64,000 nucleotides of DNA from Sandarakinorhabdus sp. AAP62 (lineage in GTDB: Bacteria > Pseudomonadota > Alphaproteobacteria > Sphingomonadales > Sphingomonadaceae): positions 124,001-188,000 of the forward strand of contig NZ_ANFY01000005.1 in assembly GCF_000331225.1 (NCBI RefSeq). Reading direction: 5' to 3'. Shown piece after piece: positions 17,388 through 27,309 of this stretch. How positions within the stretch are numbered: the first letter of the stretch is position 1; each line of letters begins with the position of its first letter. Under the pieces are notes generated by a model. That model searched no databases and had not been told where the DNA came from. It worked only from the letters and a program-made list of their open reading frames with translations. The position numbers were made by a program, and so were the translations under genes.

Positions 17388-18098
17388 ATGGCCGAATTCG
17401 CCGCCCACACCGTCAAGAGTTTCGACGAGGACATTGCCCAGCTGCGCGCGGTGATCACGCGCATGGGCGGCCTGTGCGAAACCCAGATCGCCGAAAGCGT
17501 CGACGCGCTGATGAGCCGCAATTCCGAAGCCGCCCAGACCATCATCGAGAATGACAAGCGCCTTGATGCGCTGGAAGCCGAGGCCGAGGCGCTGGCTGTG
17601 CGCATCATCGCCCTGCGCGCCCCGCTGGCCGATGATCTGCGCGAGATCGTGGCGGCGCTGAAGATCGCCGGCGTGCTGGAACGCATCGGCGATTATGCCA
17701 AGAATATCGCCAAGCGGTCCGCCGTGGTGGCCCAGTCGCAGCCGGTGGCGCCGGCGGTGATCATCCCGGAAATGGCCCGCGTGGTGGTCGAAATCATCCG
17801 TGACACGCTGGATGCCTTTGTTGATCGTGATCCAGTGAAGGCGGTGGCCCTGCTGCAGCGCGATCAGCAGGTGGACGAATATTACAACTCGCTGTTCCGC
17901 GCGCTGCTCACCTTCATGATGGAAAATCCGCACTATATCACGCCGTCCACCCATCTGCTGTTCGTCGCCAAGAATCTGGAGCGGATTGGCGATCACGCCA
18001 CGTCGGTGGCCGAGATGGTCTATTATTCCGTCACCGGCCAGCGCCCGGCCGAGCGACCGAAGAATGATTTCACGTCCACCGTTTACAGTCCCGAGTGA
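17388..18098 (+). CDS. phoU: Phosphate signalling protein PhoU
   Basis: Peripheral protein that links PstB and PhoR and represses the Pho regulon when phosphate is plentiful. The 236 residues show two PhoU three-helix repeats with metal-binding acidic motifs (LKIAGVLERIGDYAKNIAK and LLFVAKNLERIGDHATSVAE) at about 88-105 and 190-209. The ATG follows AAAGGCACCTGCC. It lies in the pst-pho operon with phoB 33 bp downstream. Confidence 0.97.
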   Translation: MAEFAAHTVKSFDEDIAQLRAVITRMGGLCETQIAESVDALMSRNSEAAQTIIENDKRLDALEAEAEALAVRIIALRAPLADDLREIVAALKIAGVLERIGDYAKNIAKRSAVVAQSQPVAPAVIIPEMARVVVEIIRDTLDAFVDRDPVKAVALLQRDQQVDEYYNSLFRALLTFMMENPHYITPSTHLLFVAKNLERIGDHATSVAEMVYYSVTGQRPAERPKNDFTSTVYSPE

Positions 18099-18131
18099 AT
18101 TTGGCTCGAATAACCCACAGGAGTTCGCACC

Positions 18132-18854
18132 ATGCGCGCCAAGATCCTGCTTGTTGAAGATGATGCCAGCCTGGTTGAGCTGGTGACCTACAACCTTGAA
18201 AAGGAAGGCTTTGACGTGGTCCGCACCGGCGACGGTGAGGAAGCGCTGACCCTGGCCGAAGAGGAAAAGCCCGATCTCGTCATCCTCGACTGGATGATCG
18301 CCAACCTGTCGGGCATCGAGGTGTGCCGCCGCCTGCGCCGCGCGCCGGCCACGGCCAATCTGCCGATCGTCATGCTCACTGCGCGCGGTGACGAGGCGGA
18401 TCGCATCCGCGGCCTCGAAACCGGCGCCGACGATTACATGACCAAGCCGTTTTCGCCGCGCGAACTGGTCGCCCGTATCCGCGCCGTGCTGCGCCGCCTG
18501 CGCCCGGCCCTGCAGGGTGGCGCGCTGGAATTCGCCGGCATTGCCATGGACACCACCGCCCACCGGGTGACCCGCGATGGCCGCACCGTGCAGCTGGGGC
18601 CCACGGAGTTCCGCCTGCTGCGCCACTTCCTCGAACATCCGGGCCGCGTGTTCAGCCGTGAACAATTGCTCGATGCCGTGTGGGGCCGCGATGTCTATGT
18701 GGAGCAGCGCACGGTGGACGTGCATATCCGCCGCCTGCGCAAGGCCGTGAACGCCGGCCCGGGCAGCGAGGAACTGCCCGATCTGATCCGCACGGTGCGC
18801 TCGGCCGGCTATTCGCTGGATGCGGCTCCGGTGTCGGCGCAAGCGGCGGCCTGA
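18132..18854 (+). CDS. phoB: Phosphate response regulator PhoB
   Basis: DNA-binding response regulator activated by PhoR, which binds Pho boxes and contacts sigma-70 RNA polymerase. The product is 240 residues. The receiver domain has D10, D11 and phospho-acceptor D53 (VILDWM), with MTKPFSPREL carrying the conserved Lys; a winged-helix OmpR-type output domain spans about 135-230 (LGPTEFRLLRHFLEHPGRVFSR). AGGAG precedes the ATG. It closes the phosphate operon, so PhoB should raise its own expression through the box at 12673. Confidence 0.97.
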   Translation: MRAKILLVEDDASLVELVTYNLEKEGFDVVRTGDGEEALTLAEEEKPDLVILDWMIANLSGIEVCRRLRRAPATANLPIVMLTARGDEADRIRGLETGADDYMTKPFSPRELVARIRAVLRRLRPALQGGALEFAGIAMDTTAHRVTRDGRTVQLGPTEFRLLRHFLEHPGRVFSREQLLDAVWGRDVYVEQRTVDVHIRRLRKAVNAGPGSEELPDLIRTVRSAGYSLDAAPVSAQAAA

Positions 18855-18975
18855 TCGGCCCGTTCTGGCGCTTTGCCTCTGTGTCCCAGTGGCGGAATCG
18901 CTTTGCAGCATCGGCCGGCTTGGTTAAACCGCCCATCTGCGAGCATGATTCCATTGATTAGGGGTACAGCATCTC

Positions 18976-19878
18976 ATGACCATCAGTTTTGAAGGGCGCG
19001 TTGCCATCATCACCGGCGCCGGCGGCGGCCTTGGCCGGGCCTATGCGCTTGATCTTGCGCGGCGCGGCGCCAAGGTGGTTGTCAATGATCTGGGCGGCGC
19101 CCGCGACGGTTCGGGCGCCTCGCTGTCGGCGGCGCAGGCCGTTGTGGACGAAATCACGGCGTTCGGCGGCGAGGCCATGGCCAACGGCGCCAGCGTCACC
19201 GACATGGCGGCGGTGGAAAAGATGGTCGCCAACGTGAAGGAGCGTTGGGGCCGTGTCGACATCCTGATCAACAACGCCGGCATCCTGCGCGACAAGACGT
19301 TCGTGAAGATGACCCTGGATGATTTCCGCACCGTCATCGATGTGCACCTGATGGGCAGCGTCAACTGCACCAAGGCGGTGTGGGAGTTGATGCGCGAGCA
19401 AGGCTATGGCCGCATCCTGATGACCACCAGCTCGACCGGCCTGTACGGCAATTTCGGCCAGGCCAATTATGGCGCGGCCAAGCTGGCGCTGGTCGGCCTG
19501 ATGAAGACGCTGGCGCTGGAAGGTGCCAAGTACAACGTGCATGTGAACACCATCGCGCCGTTGGCGGCCACCCGCATGACCGAGGATCTGATGCCACCGG
19601 CGATGCTGGAGAAGCTCGGCCCGGAAACCGTGGTACCGGCGTCGGTCTATCTTGTGTCGGAAGAAGCGCCGACCAATGTGATCCTCAACGCTGGCGGCGG
19701 CGGTGTCGAGCGTGCCTATGTGACACTCACCCGCGGCATCCATCTTGGTGCTGACGAGCTGACCGCCGAAAACGTCGCCGCGCGCTTTGCCGAGATCAGC
19801 GATCGCACTGGTGAAGTGGCGCCGGACAATGGCGGTGCGCAGGCGGCAATGGCGCTGGGCGGGGCGCGGGCCGGCTGA
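18976..19878 (+). CDS. SDR, (3R)-hydroxyacyl-CoA dehydrogenase-like
   Basis: NAD-dependent short-chain dehydrogenase of 300 residues. The cofactor motif TGAGGGLG is at about 14-21, VVNDLGGARDGSG follows the second strand, NNAGILRDKTF comes next, and the catalytic motif is YGAAK. The long VNDLGG...DGSG stretch and the C-terminal extension beyond 250 residues are typical of the dehydrogenase domain of peroxisomal multifunctional enzyme type 2 and its bacterial relatives, which act on 3-hydroxyacyl-CoA. It is a single gene with its own upstream gap of 121 bp. The stop codon runs directly into repeat copy B. Confidence 0.88.
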   Translation: MTISFEGRVAIITGAGGGLGRAYALDLARRGAKVVVNDLGGARDGSGASLSAAQAVVDEITAFGGEAMANGASVTDMAAVEKMVANVKERWGRVDILINNAGILRDKTFVKMTLDDFRTVIDVHLMGSVNCTKAVWELMREQGYGRILMTTSSTGLYGNFGQANYGAAKLALVGLMKTLALEGAKYNVHVNTIAPLAATRMTEDLMPPAMLEKLGPETVVPASVYLVSEEAPTNVILNAGGGGVERAYVTLTRGIHLGADELTAENVAARFAEISDRTGEVAPDNGGAQAAMALGGARAG

Positions 19879-20046
19879 CGATAAGGCCAGGCCTTATCGT
19901 CTGACTCGGCCAAGCCCGGCCAGCGAGCGAAAAAGGCGGTCCTCGGGCCGCCTTTTTTGACTCGTCTGACGGCGCGGCTTCGCCGCGCATCTTCCTTCTG
20001 CCTCTTGCTGTTGCAGAAGCGGACTCGGCGGCTTTGCCGCCGGCCG
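19877..20046 (+). repeat. Composite 3'-end repeat, copy B (behind SDR)
   Basis: The element has the same modules as copy A in the same order relative to the upstream gene: a leading hairpin (gacgataaggcc with a perfect 12-bp partner and a 1-nt loop, 19877-19901), a gactcgg box, the terminator, gactcgtc, a gcggcttcgccgc hairpin, tcttcctt, and cggactcggcggctttgccgccggccg-like sequence. The leading hairpin uses the last two bases of the SDR stop codon. It separates the convergent SDR and DUF2794 genes. No gene lies in it. Confidence 0.75.
19930..19958 (+). terminator. Rho-independent terminator of the SDR gene
   Basis: The stem aaggcggtcc/gggccgcctt has a very short loop and is followed by TTTTTT before gactcgtc. 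An A-run on the left makes it usable from the opposite side too. It is the central module of repeat copy B. Confidence 0.85.
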
Positions 20047-20049
20047 CGC

Positions 20050-20391
20050 TTACCCCTCCACCGCCTTCAGCAATCGCCGTTCCACCACGGCCAGCACGCC
20101 GGCCAGCTCGTGGCCACGCTTCAGCACCACGCCGCCTTCGCCATACAGCACCCATTCGCCCTGGCGCTGGCGCAGGGCAGGGTCCTTCACCAGCCGCACT
20201 TCCGGGTTTTCGGCAGAGCGGCGGAAGGCGGAGAAGCTTGCCACCTTGGCGCCCAGTTCCAGCGCATAATCGCGCCACAGGCCGGCAGCGACCATGCGGC
20301 CATAGAGCGACATGATGCGATCAAGTTCGAACCGGGTGAAGGCGACCTGACGAACGCCTGCGGTGGGGGCCAGCGGGATGACGATGCTCAC
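20050..20391 (-). CDS. DUF2794 domain-containing protein
   Basis: Small soluble protein of 113 residues made up almost wholly of a DUF2794 domain: FTRFELDRIMSLYGRMVAAGLWRDYAL, FRRSAENPEVRLVKDP and a Lys-Arg-Gly-His motif (LKRGHELAGVL). The family is widespread in Alphaproteobacteria and has no established function. The GTG start at 20391 is the only reasonable one. It follows cysE by 31 bp and is probably co-transcribed with it. No catalytic motif is evident. Confidence 0.85.
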   Translation of the reverse strand: MSIVIPLAPTAGVRQVAFTRFELDRIMSLYGRMVAAGLWRDYALELGAKVASFSAFRRSAENPEVRLVKDPALRQRQGEWVLYGEGGVVLKRGHELAGVLAVVERRLLKAVEG

Positions 20392-20422
20392 GCCGCAAAT
20401 CTGGCCCGCGGCAGCGCCAAGG

Positions 20423-21094
20423 TCAACCAGCCTTGCGGTGCGTATCCTCGCGGGTCAGCTCGTCAAGCCGGGCCTTGAGCGTATCGATCTCGCAGCGCAG
20501 CAATTCCAGCTTCTGGGTTTCCGGATCGAATTTCTGCGCGCAGGGCGTGCCATAGGGCAGGAACGGCTTCACATAATCTTCCGCCGCCATGACCACCGGC
20601 TTGGCCGGGATACCGACCATGGTGGCGCCTTCCGGTACATCGCGTGTGACCACTGCATTGGCGCCGATGCGGGCCTTGGCACCAACCGTGATCGGGCCCA
20701 ACACTTGCGCACCGGAACCGACGATGGCGCCATCGAGGATGGTGGGGTGGCGCTTGCCGCCCGTGCCGCCAGCCGGATCGGTGCCGCCCAGCGTCACGCA
20801 CTGATAGATGGTCACCTCGTCACCGATTTCCGCCGTTTCGCCGATCACCACGAAGCCGTGATCGATGAAGAAATTGCGGCCGATGCGGGCGCCCGGGTGG
20901 ATATCGATGGCGGTAAGGAAGCGGCTGAAATGATTGACCAGCCGCGCCGCGAAGAAGAAGCGCCCGCGGAAGAGCAGATGGGCAACCCGGTGCAGCCCCA
21001 ACGCCAGCACGCCCGGGTAGGTGAGAATTTCCCAGCGCGAGCGCGGCGCCGGATCGCGCTGTTTCACCGAATCGAGATAGGTGATCAAACCCAT
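20423..21094 (-). CDS. cysE: Serine O-acetyltransferase (EpsC/CysE type)
   Basis: Transfers acetyl from acetyl-CoA to L-serine, giving O-acetylserine for cysteine synthesis. The product is 223 residues, short like the EpsC-type enzymes that lack the long N-terminal helical domain of E. coli CysE. The left-handed beta-helix begins near 65 ([10 protein letters not shown]) and has the catalytic His in [19 protein letters not shown], then KRHPTI and GNG-like turns, followed by a helical tail. GGAGA lies before the ATG at 21094. It is paired with DUF2794 downstream. Confidence 0.93.
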   Translation of the reverse strand: MGLITYLDSVKQRDPAPRSRWEILTYPGVLALGLHRVAHLLFRGRFFFAARLVNHFSRFLTAIDIHPGARIGRNFFIDHGFVVIGETAEIGDEVTIYQCVTLGGTDPAGGTGGKRHPTILDGAIVGSGAQVLGPITVGAKARIGANAVVTRDVPEGATMVGIPAKPVVMAAEDYVKPFLPYGTPCAQKFDPETQKLELLRCEIDTLKARLDELTREDTHRKAG

Positions 21095-21156
21095 GGCATG
21101 TCTCCGGCCGGCCCGGGGGTGGCAGCCGATTTGAGCGTCACTTAAGCCATTTCAAG

Positions 21157-21194
21157 CAAAAAGGCCAGCCATCCCGCATGGGATGACTGACCTT
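21157..21194 (-). terminator. Terminator behind ahpD
   Basis: On the minus strand a 15-bp stem (two G-U pairs, loop of 4) begins aaggtcagtcatccc and is followed directly by a short U-run. It sits between ahpD and cysE, so the ahp genes and cysE are probably separate transcripts. Confidence 0.8.
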
Positions 21195-21215
21195 TCATGT
21201 TCACGTCAGGCGTGT

Positions 21216-21734
21216 TCAAAGCGCCTGCAGCGTCCGCGCCACGGCGTGCACCACGGCAGCGATCCGCACCGCGGCCTGGATCTTGTCGGCGGCGACGCCG
21301 TGCTGGGCCAGCACCTTGTCGTGGGCGTCGATGCACATGCCGCAGCCGTTCACGGCGGAAACCGCCAGGCTGTAGAGCTCGAAATCGGCCTTCTCGATGC
21401 CGGGCGTACCGATCACGTTCATGCGCAGCTTGGCCGGCATCGTCTTGTAGTCCGGCCGCGACGCCATGTAGGTGAAGCGGTAATAGATATTGTTCATCGC
21501 CATGATGCTGGCGGCCGCCTTGGCGGCATTCAGCGCTTCGGGGCTGAGCTTGGTGGCAGCTTCGGCTTCCACCGCGTCGATCAACGGCTTGTGCGCGCAG
21601 GCATGGGCCACGGCGACGATGGTGCCCCACTTCTGCTGATCACTGAGCAGTTGCTCGGTGAGCAGGCTGGAAACGTTGAGGCGCAGATCCTTGGCGTAAT
21701 CCGGCAGGGTCTTGGCGAGTTCGGAAAAGATCAT
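21216..21734 (-). CDS. ahpD: Alkylhydroperoxidase AhpD
   Basis: Thiol peroxidase/reductase of the carboxymuconolactone decarboxylase superfamily that recycles AhpC, as in mycobacteria. The product is 172 residues. The redox pair is C131-x-x-C134 with H138 in CGMCIDAHD, and the upstream Glu-containing helices and the AAASIMAMNNIYYRF block are typical. It stands behind ahpC on the same strand, 180 bp away, with a palindromic repeat in the gap. No ahpF is seen, so AhpD is the likely reductant for AhpC. Confidence 0.95.
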   Translation of the reverse strand: MIFSELAKTLPDYAKDLRLNVSSLLTEQLLSDQQKWGTIVAVAHACAHKPLIDAVEAEAATKLSPEALNAAKAAASIMAMNNIYYRFTYMASRPDYKTMPAKLRMNVIGTPGIEKADFELYSLAVSAVNGCGMCIDAHDKVLAQHGVAADKIQAAVRIAAVVHAVARTLQAL

Positions 21735-21746
21735 GGGTCAACCTTT

Positions 21747-21908
21747 CCCCTCTCCCCCAAGTGCTTTTGGGCAGGGAGAGGGCGAGAGACGCGCCGCAGG
21801 CGCGGCCCGGGGTGAGGGGTAGGGAAGGGTGGAGGAGGGGGCGCGTGCGGCACCCCCTCACCCCGCCGCGCTTCGCGCGAGTCGACCCTCTCCCACGAGG
21901 GGAGAGGG
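21747..21908. repeat. Palindromic CTCTCCC repeat between ahpC and ahpD
   Basis: The ends are ccctctccc-type blocks and each end forms its own hairpin (ccctctccc...gggagaggg). The inner part holds gcgccgcaggcgcgg and cgccgcgcttcgcgcg, and a ggggtgagggg block pairs with cccctcacccc. It fills the whole gap between the two genes and has no coding potential. Related sequence occurs at 30418-30544. Confidence 0.7.
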
Positions 21909-21914
21909 AAGAAA

Positions 21915-22463
21915 TCAGGCCGCCGGCTTCAGCGTTTCTTCGCCGCCCTGCCAGTTGCACGGGCACAGCTCGTCGGTCTGCAGCGCGTCGAGGATGCGCA
22001 GCGTTTCGGCCGGGTTGCGGCCCACGTTCAGGCCATTGACCGTGATGTGCTGGATCACGTTTTCCGGATCGATGATGAAGGTGGCGCGCAGCGGCACGCC
22101 GGCACCGGCCACGATAATGCCCAGCGCATCGGCGAGCAGCTTCGAGTTGTCGGCCAGCCACGGGAAATCGCAGGCGGCCAGGCGCTCGTCGCTCTTGCGC
22201 CAGGCGAAGTGCACGAAATCGGTGTCGGTCGAAGCGCCGATCAGCACGGCATCGCGGTCAGCAAAATCGCCCTTCAGATCGCCATAGCCGATGATTTCGG
22301 TCGGGCAGACGAAGGTGAAATCCTTCGGCCAGTAAAACAGGATCTTCCACTTGCCGGGGTAAGCGGTGGTGATGTCGAGCGTTTCGCCATTCGGCAGCGC
22401 GGCAACGCCCTGCTGCACGGGAAGATCGAAGGACGGAACTTTATCGCCTACGGTGAGAGCCAT
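21915..22463 (-). CDS. ahpC: Peroxiredoxin AhpC
   Basis: Two-Cys peroxiredoxin that reduces hydrogen peroxide, organic peroxides and peroxynitrite. The product is 182 residues. The peroxidatic C53 is in FTFVCPTE; the resolving Cys is C167 or C169 in ELCPCNW, where two Cys lie close together. The ATG at 22463 is preceded by a ribosome-site-like aaggatccacctc. It is divergent from oxyR, the usual pairing, so expression is probably peroxide-induced. Confidence 0.96.
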   Translation of the reverse strand: MALTVGDKVPSFDLPVQQGVAALPNGETLDITTAYPGKWKILFYWPKDFTFVCPTEIIGYGDLKGDFADRDAVLIGASTDTDFVHFAWRKSDERLAACDFPWLADNSKLLADALGIIVAGAGVPLRATFIIDPENVIQHITVNGLNVGRNPAETLRILDALQTDELCPCNWQGGEETLKPAA

Positions 22464-22586
22464 GAGGTGGATCCTTGTGAAGTGAGGGAGAAAATCGGAA
22501 CTGACCAGAGGCCAGCGCGGTTCCATTGGCCTTGCGCGAGATAGAAATCCAATCGATAATATCGCTGTTACAAATCGAGTTTGTCG
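22464..22586. promoter_or_regulatory. ahpC-oxyR divergent control region
   Basis: The gap of 123 bp becomes AT-rich near oxyR. Between 22541 and 22570 it holds atag, atcgataat and atatcg elements loosely like the ATAG-N7-CTAT pattern bound by OxyR, but the match is imperfect. This is inferred as the operator mainly from gene arrangement. Confidence 0.4.
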
Positions 22587-23492
22587 ATGACAGCCTTCCT
22601 GCCCACGCTGAAGCAATTGCAGTATCTCACCGCGCTGCACATCCATGGCCATTTCGGCCGGGCAGCGGAAACCTGCTTCGTCACCCAATCCACCCTGTCG
22701 GCCGGTCTGGCCGAACTGGAATCGCTGCTGGGCGTGCGGTTGGTGGAGCGCAACCGCCGGGTCGTGCGCTTCACGCCGATGGGCGAACGCGTGGTGTCCA
22801 AGGCCTATGCCGTGCTGCGCGAAGCCGATGAACTGGCCGGGCTGACCGTGGGTGGGGACAAGCCGCTCTCTGGCCCGCTGCGGCTCGGCGTCATCCCTAC
22901 CATCGCACCGTTCCTGCTGCCGCGCGCGCTGCCCAGGGTGCGCGCCGATTGGCCCGAGCTGAAACTGCACCTGCGCGAGGAGATGAGCGGCCCGGCGACC
23001 GAAGCCCTGGCGCGCGGCATGCTGGACGTGGTGCTGCTGGCGCTGCCGTGGGAGACGGCAGGGCTGAGCGTGATGCCGTTGTTCGATGATCCCTTCTTCC
23101 TGGTGTTTCGTCCCGGTGATCTGCCCGATCCGCCGCCAGCCGTGGCGCCGGATTCAATCGATCCGCATGCATTGCTGCTGCTGGAAGATGGCCATTGCCT
23201 GAAAGAGCAGGCGCTTTCCGCCTGCGGCCGACCCGAATTGCGCGCCGATCCCGCACATCGCGGCACCAGCCTGGTGACGCTGGTCGAAATGGTGGCCGGC
23301 GGCCTGGGCCAGACCCTGGTGCCGAAATTGGCGCTGGATGCCGGCATCCTCACCCACGGCAATCTGATTGCGCGGCCGGTTTCAGGCAACGCGGCGCGCA
23401 CCGTGTCGCTGGTGTGGCGGCACGGCAGCCCACGCGAAGCCGAATTCCGCTTGCTGGGCGAGTCACTATTGGCAGGATTGGCGCTGCCGTAA
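22587..23492 (+). CDS. oxyR: Peroxide-sensing LysR-type regulator OxyR
   Basis: LysR-family activator of peroxide defence genes. The ATG at 22587 gives 301 residues; a TTG two codons earlier is possible. The N-terminal winged HTH (LKQLQYLTALHIHGHFGRAAETCFV...) is followed by the substrate domain. The two redox Cys of OxyR are both present, C204 in LLEDGHCLKEQ and C213, nine residues apart as in the E. coli C199-C208 pair. It is divergent from ahpC. An additional Cys (C30) lies in the HTH. Confidence 0.95.
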   Translation: MTAFLPTLKQLQYLTALHIHGHFGRAAETCFVTQSTLSAGLAELESLLGVRLVERNRRVVRFTPMGERVVSKAYAVLREADELAGLTVGGDKPLSGPLRLGVIPTIAPFLLPRALPRVRADWPELKLHLREEMSGPATEALARGMLDVVLLALPWETAGLSVMPLFDDPFFLVFRPGDLPDPPPAVAPDSIDPHALLLLEDGHCLKEQALSACGRPELRADPAHRGTSLVTLVEMVAGGLGQTLVPKLALDAGILTHGNLIARPVSGNAARTVSLVWRHGSPREAEFRLLGESLLAGLALP

Positions 23493-23536
23493 CCCGCCGC
23501 TATGGTCTGGCGAATTGATGTTGGGGAGACAATCGC

Positions 23537-24511
23537 ATGAAGGCCGTGCTGTGCGTTGAACATGGGCCACCCGAGAAGCTGGTGGTGAAGGACATTCCCA
23601 CGCCGGAGCCCGGCCGCGGCCAGGTGCGGATCAGCGTGAAGGCGGTAGGGGTGAATTTCCCCGATACGCTGATCATCCAGAATCTCTATCAGTTCAAACC
23701 GGCGCTGCCGTTCAGCCCCGGCGGTGAATGTGCCGGCGTAGTGAGCGCGGTGGGAGAGGGCGTGTCCGATATCGCGGTGGGTGATGAAGTGATCGCCATG
23801 ACCGGCAATGGCGCCATGGCCGAGGAAGTGATCGCCAATCGCGGCCAGATCGTCCGCATGGCACCCGGCATGCCGTTCGACGTCGCTGCCGGCTTCACCA
23901 TGACCTATGGCACCAGCCATCATGCGCTGAAGCAGCGCGGCGCGCTCAAGCCCGGCGAAACGCTGCTGGTGCTGGGCGCGGCCGGCGGCGTGGGCCTGAC
24001 GGCGGTGGAACTCGGCAAGGTGATGGGCGCCAAGGTGATTGCCGCGGCCTCGTCCGATGAGAAATTGGCGCTGTGCCGCGAGATGGGCGCCGACGAGGTG
24101 ATCAACTATGCCACCGAAGATTTGAAGGAGCGTATCAAGGCGCTCACCAACGGTCGCGGCGTTGATGTGATCTATGATCCGGTGGGCGATCGTTATGCCG
24201 AACCGGCCTTCCGCGGCATTGCCTGGAATGGCCGCTATCTGGTGATCGGTTTTGCCGCCGGCGCCATCCCGGCGCTGCCGCTGAACCTGCCGCTGATCAA
24301 GGGCGCCAGCATCGTTGGCGTGTTCTGGGGCGCGTTCACCCAGGCCGAACCGGCGCTGCACCAGCAGAACATGGAAGAGCTGCTGCGCTGGTATGCCGAA
24401 GGCAAGCTGAAGCCGCATGTCTCGCGCCATTTCGCGCTGGATGAAGGCCCGCAGGCGATCCGCTGGATGATGGACCGCAAGGCGCTCGGCAAGATCGTCC
24501 TGACCGTCTGA
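23537..24511 (+). CDS. NADPH:quinone oxidoreductase family protein
   Basis: Zinc-free medium-chain reductase of 324 residues, QOR/zeta-crystallin type. The N-terminal GroES-like part has NFPDTLIIQNLYQ and PFSPGGECAGVV; the Rossmann part has GAAGGVGLTAVELGK at about 149-163, with DGRGVDVIYDPVGD-like sequence (NGRGVDVIYDPVG). It reduces quinones or enoyl-type substrates with NADPH; the real substrate is unknown. GGGGAGA precedes the ATG. An aldehyde dehydrogenase gene starts 12 bp downstream, suggesting an operon. Confidence 0.9.
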   Translation: MKAVLCVEHGPPEKLVVKDIPTPEPGRGQVRISVKAVGVNFPDTLIIQNLYQFKPALPFSPGGECAGVVSAVGEGVSDIAVGDEVIAMTGNGAMAEEVIANRGQIVRMAPGMPFDVAAGFTMTYGTSHHALKQRGALKPGETLLVLGAAGGVGLTAVELGKVMGAKVIAAASSDEKLALCREMGADEVINYATEDLKERIKALTNGRGVDVIYDPVGDRYAEPAFRGIAWNGRYLVIGFAAGAIPALPLNLPLIKGASIVGVFWGAFTQAEPALHQQNMEELLRWYAEGKLKPHVSRHFALDEGPQAIRWMMDRKALGKIVLTV

Positions 24512-24523
24512 GGAGAGAAGGCG

Positions 24524-25966
<1,443 letters not shown>

Positions 25967-26040
25967 GGCGGCGGCCAGCCGCCATTCATCCTCACAAGCG
26001 CACCTTTCCCCCCAACATCCATCCTGCTAGTGGTGCCTGC

Positions 26041-26841
26041 ATGCCCCGTCTGAACCGCTCCGCGCTTGCCCTGCTGCTGCTGACCCCGCTGGTGCTTACC
26101 GCCTGCGGTGGTGCCCGCAAGGCCAAGAAGGATCAGAGCTATCTCGCGCAGGATGTCGAGACGCTCTACAGCGCCGCCCGCGAAACGCTGGCACGGCGCA
26201 ATTATCGCCTGGCCGGCGCGCAATTCGATGAAGTGGAGCGTCAGCATCCCTACAGCGTGTGGGCCCGCCGCGCGCAGCTGATGTCATCCTTCGCTTATTA
26301 TGCCGCCGGCGAATATCAGGAAGCCATTGGCGCCGCGCAACGCTTCCTGTCGCTGCACCCCGGCAGCCGTGAAGCGCCCTATGCCTATTACATGGTGGCC
26401 CTCAGCCACTACAACCAGATCATGCCGGTGACCAAGGATCAGAAGACGACGCAGCAGGCGCTCGACTCGCTGGGCGAACTGATCCGGCGCTATCCCAACA
26501 CCGATTATGCCGCCGATGCCCGGCTGAAGATCGATCTGGCCCGCGATCACCTCGCCGGCAAGGAAATGCAGGTCGGGCGTTTCTACCAGAGCCAGGGCCT
26601 GTATCTGGCGGCCATCATCCGCTTCCGCACCGTGATCGACAATTATGATACCACCAGCCACGCGCCCGAAGCGCTGCACCGGCTGGTCGAATCCTATCTG
26701 GCGATGGGGATCCCGGAAGAAGCTTCAAAATCTGCCGCCGTGCTGGGCAATAATTATCCGTCGTCCAAATGGTATGATCGCAGCTACAAGCTGATCGGCC
26801 GCTGGGTGCCGGACGCGCCGAGGAAGGGCGCGCAGTCCTGA
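26041..26841 (+). CDS. bamD: Outer membrane assembly lipoprotein BamD
   Basis: Essential lipoprotein of the BAM complex that folds beta-barrel proteins into the outer membrane. The product is 266 residues. The signal peptide ends in the lipobox LTAC with C22, followed by tandem tetratricopeptide repeats (YRLAGAQFDEVERQHPYS, EAIGAAQRFLSLHPGS, ALDSLGELIRRYPNTDYA). The C-terminus YPSSKWYDRSYKLIG is typical for the family. It is a single gene just before a MAPEG gene. Confidence 0.95.
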   Translation: MPRLNRSALALLLLTPLVLTACGGARKAKKDQSYLAQDVETLYSAARETLARRNYRLAGAQFDEVERQHPYSVWARRAQLMSSFAYYAAGEYQEAIGAAQRFLSLHPGSREAPYAYYMVALSHYNQIMPVTKDQKTTQQALDSLGELIRRYPNTDYAADARLKIDLARDHLAGKEMQVGRFYQSQGLYLAAIIRFRTVIDNYDTTSHAPEALHRLVESYLAMGIPEEASKSAAVLGNNYPSSKWYDRSYKLIGRWVPDAPRKGAQS

Positions 26842-26863
26842 CAATCGCGCAAGGGAAGATGCC

Positions 26864-27283
26864 ATGCTGATTCCGGCCACATTGCTGACGGCGGGTGCGC
26901 TGGGCCTGGTGTTCTTCGTGCTCAGCCTGCGGGTGGTGCAGCGTCGGCTGGCGGGCATGGTTTCCATGGGTGACGGCGGCGATCCGACCCTCTTGGAACG
27001 CATCCGCGCCCACGGCAATTTTGCCGAACATGTGCCGTTTCTGCTGGTGCTGATGGCCGGCATCGAGCTGACCGCCGGCCACCATTCGCCCTGGCTCTGG
27101 CTGTCAGGGGCAACGTTGGTGCTGGCCCGGATTTCGCACGCCGTCGGCATGTCGCGGCCGTCACCGAATGGCTTTCGTTCCGTCGGTATTGCCGTGACCT
27201 TCACCTTGATGATCGGGCTGTCGCTGTGGGCGCTGGCGCTGGGCCTCGGATTGGGCTCCGCCACCGCCCCGAACTTCGTCTAG
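26864..27283 (+). CDS. MAPEG family membrane protein
   Basis: Small integral membrane protein of 139 residues with four hydrophobic segments. The family pattern appears as RAHGNFAEHVPFLLVLM (Glu and Pro in helix 2) and ARISHAVGMS. MAPEG proteins include membrane glutathione transferases and related enzymes; bacterial members are mostly uncharacterised. It lies 22 bp after bamD in the same direction. Confidence 0.88.
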   Translation: MLIPATLLTAGALGLVFFVLSLRVVQRRLAGMVSMGDGGDPTLLERIRAHGNFAEHVPFLLVLMAGIELTAGHHSPWLWLSGATLVLARISHAVGMSRPSPNGFRSVGIAVTFTLMIGLSLWALALGLGLGSATAPNFV

Positions 27284-27309
27284 TCTCGGCCAGAGCAGAA
27301 CGAAATCGC

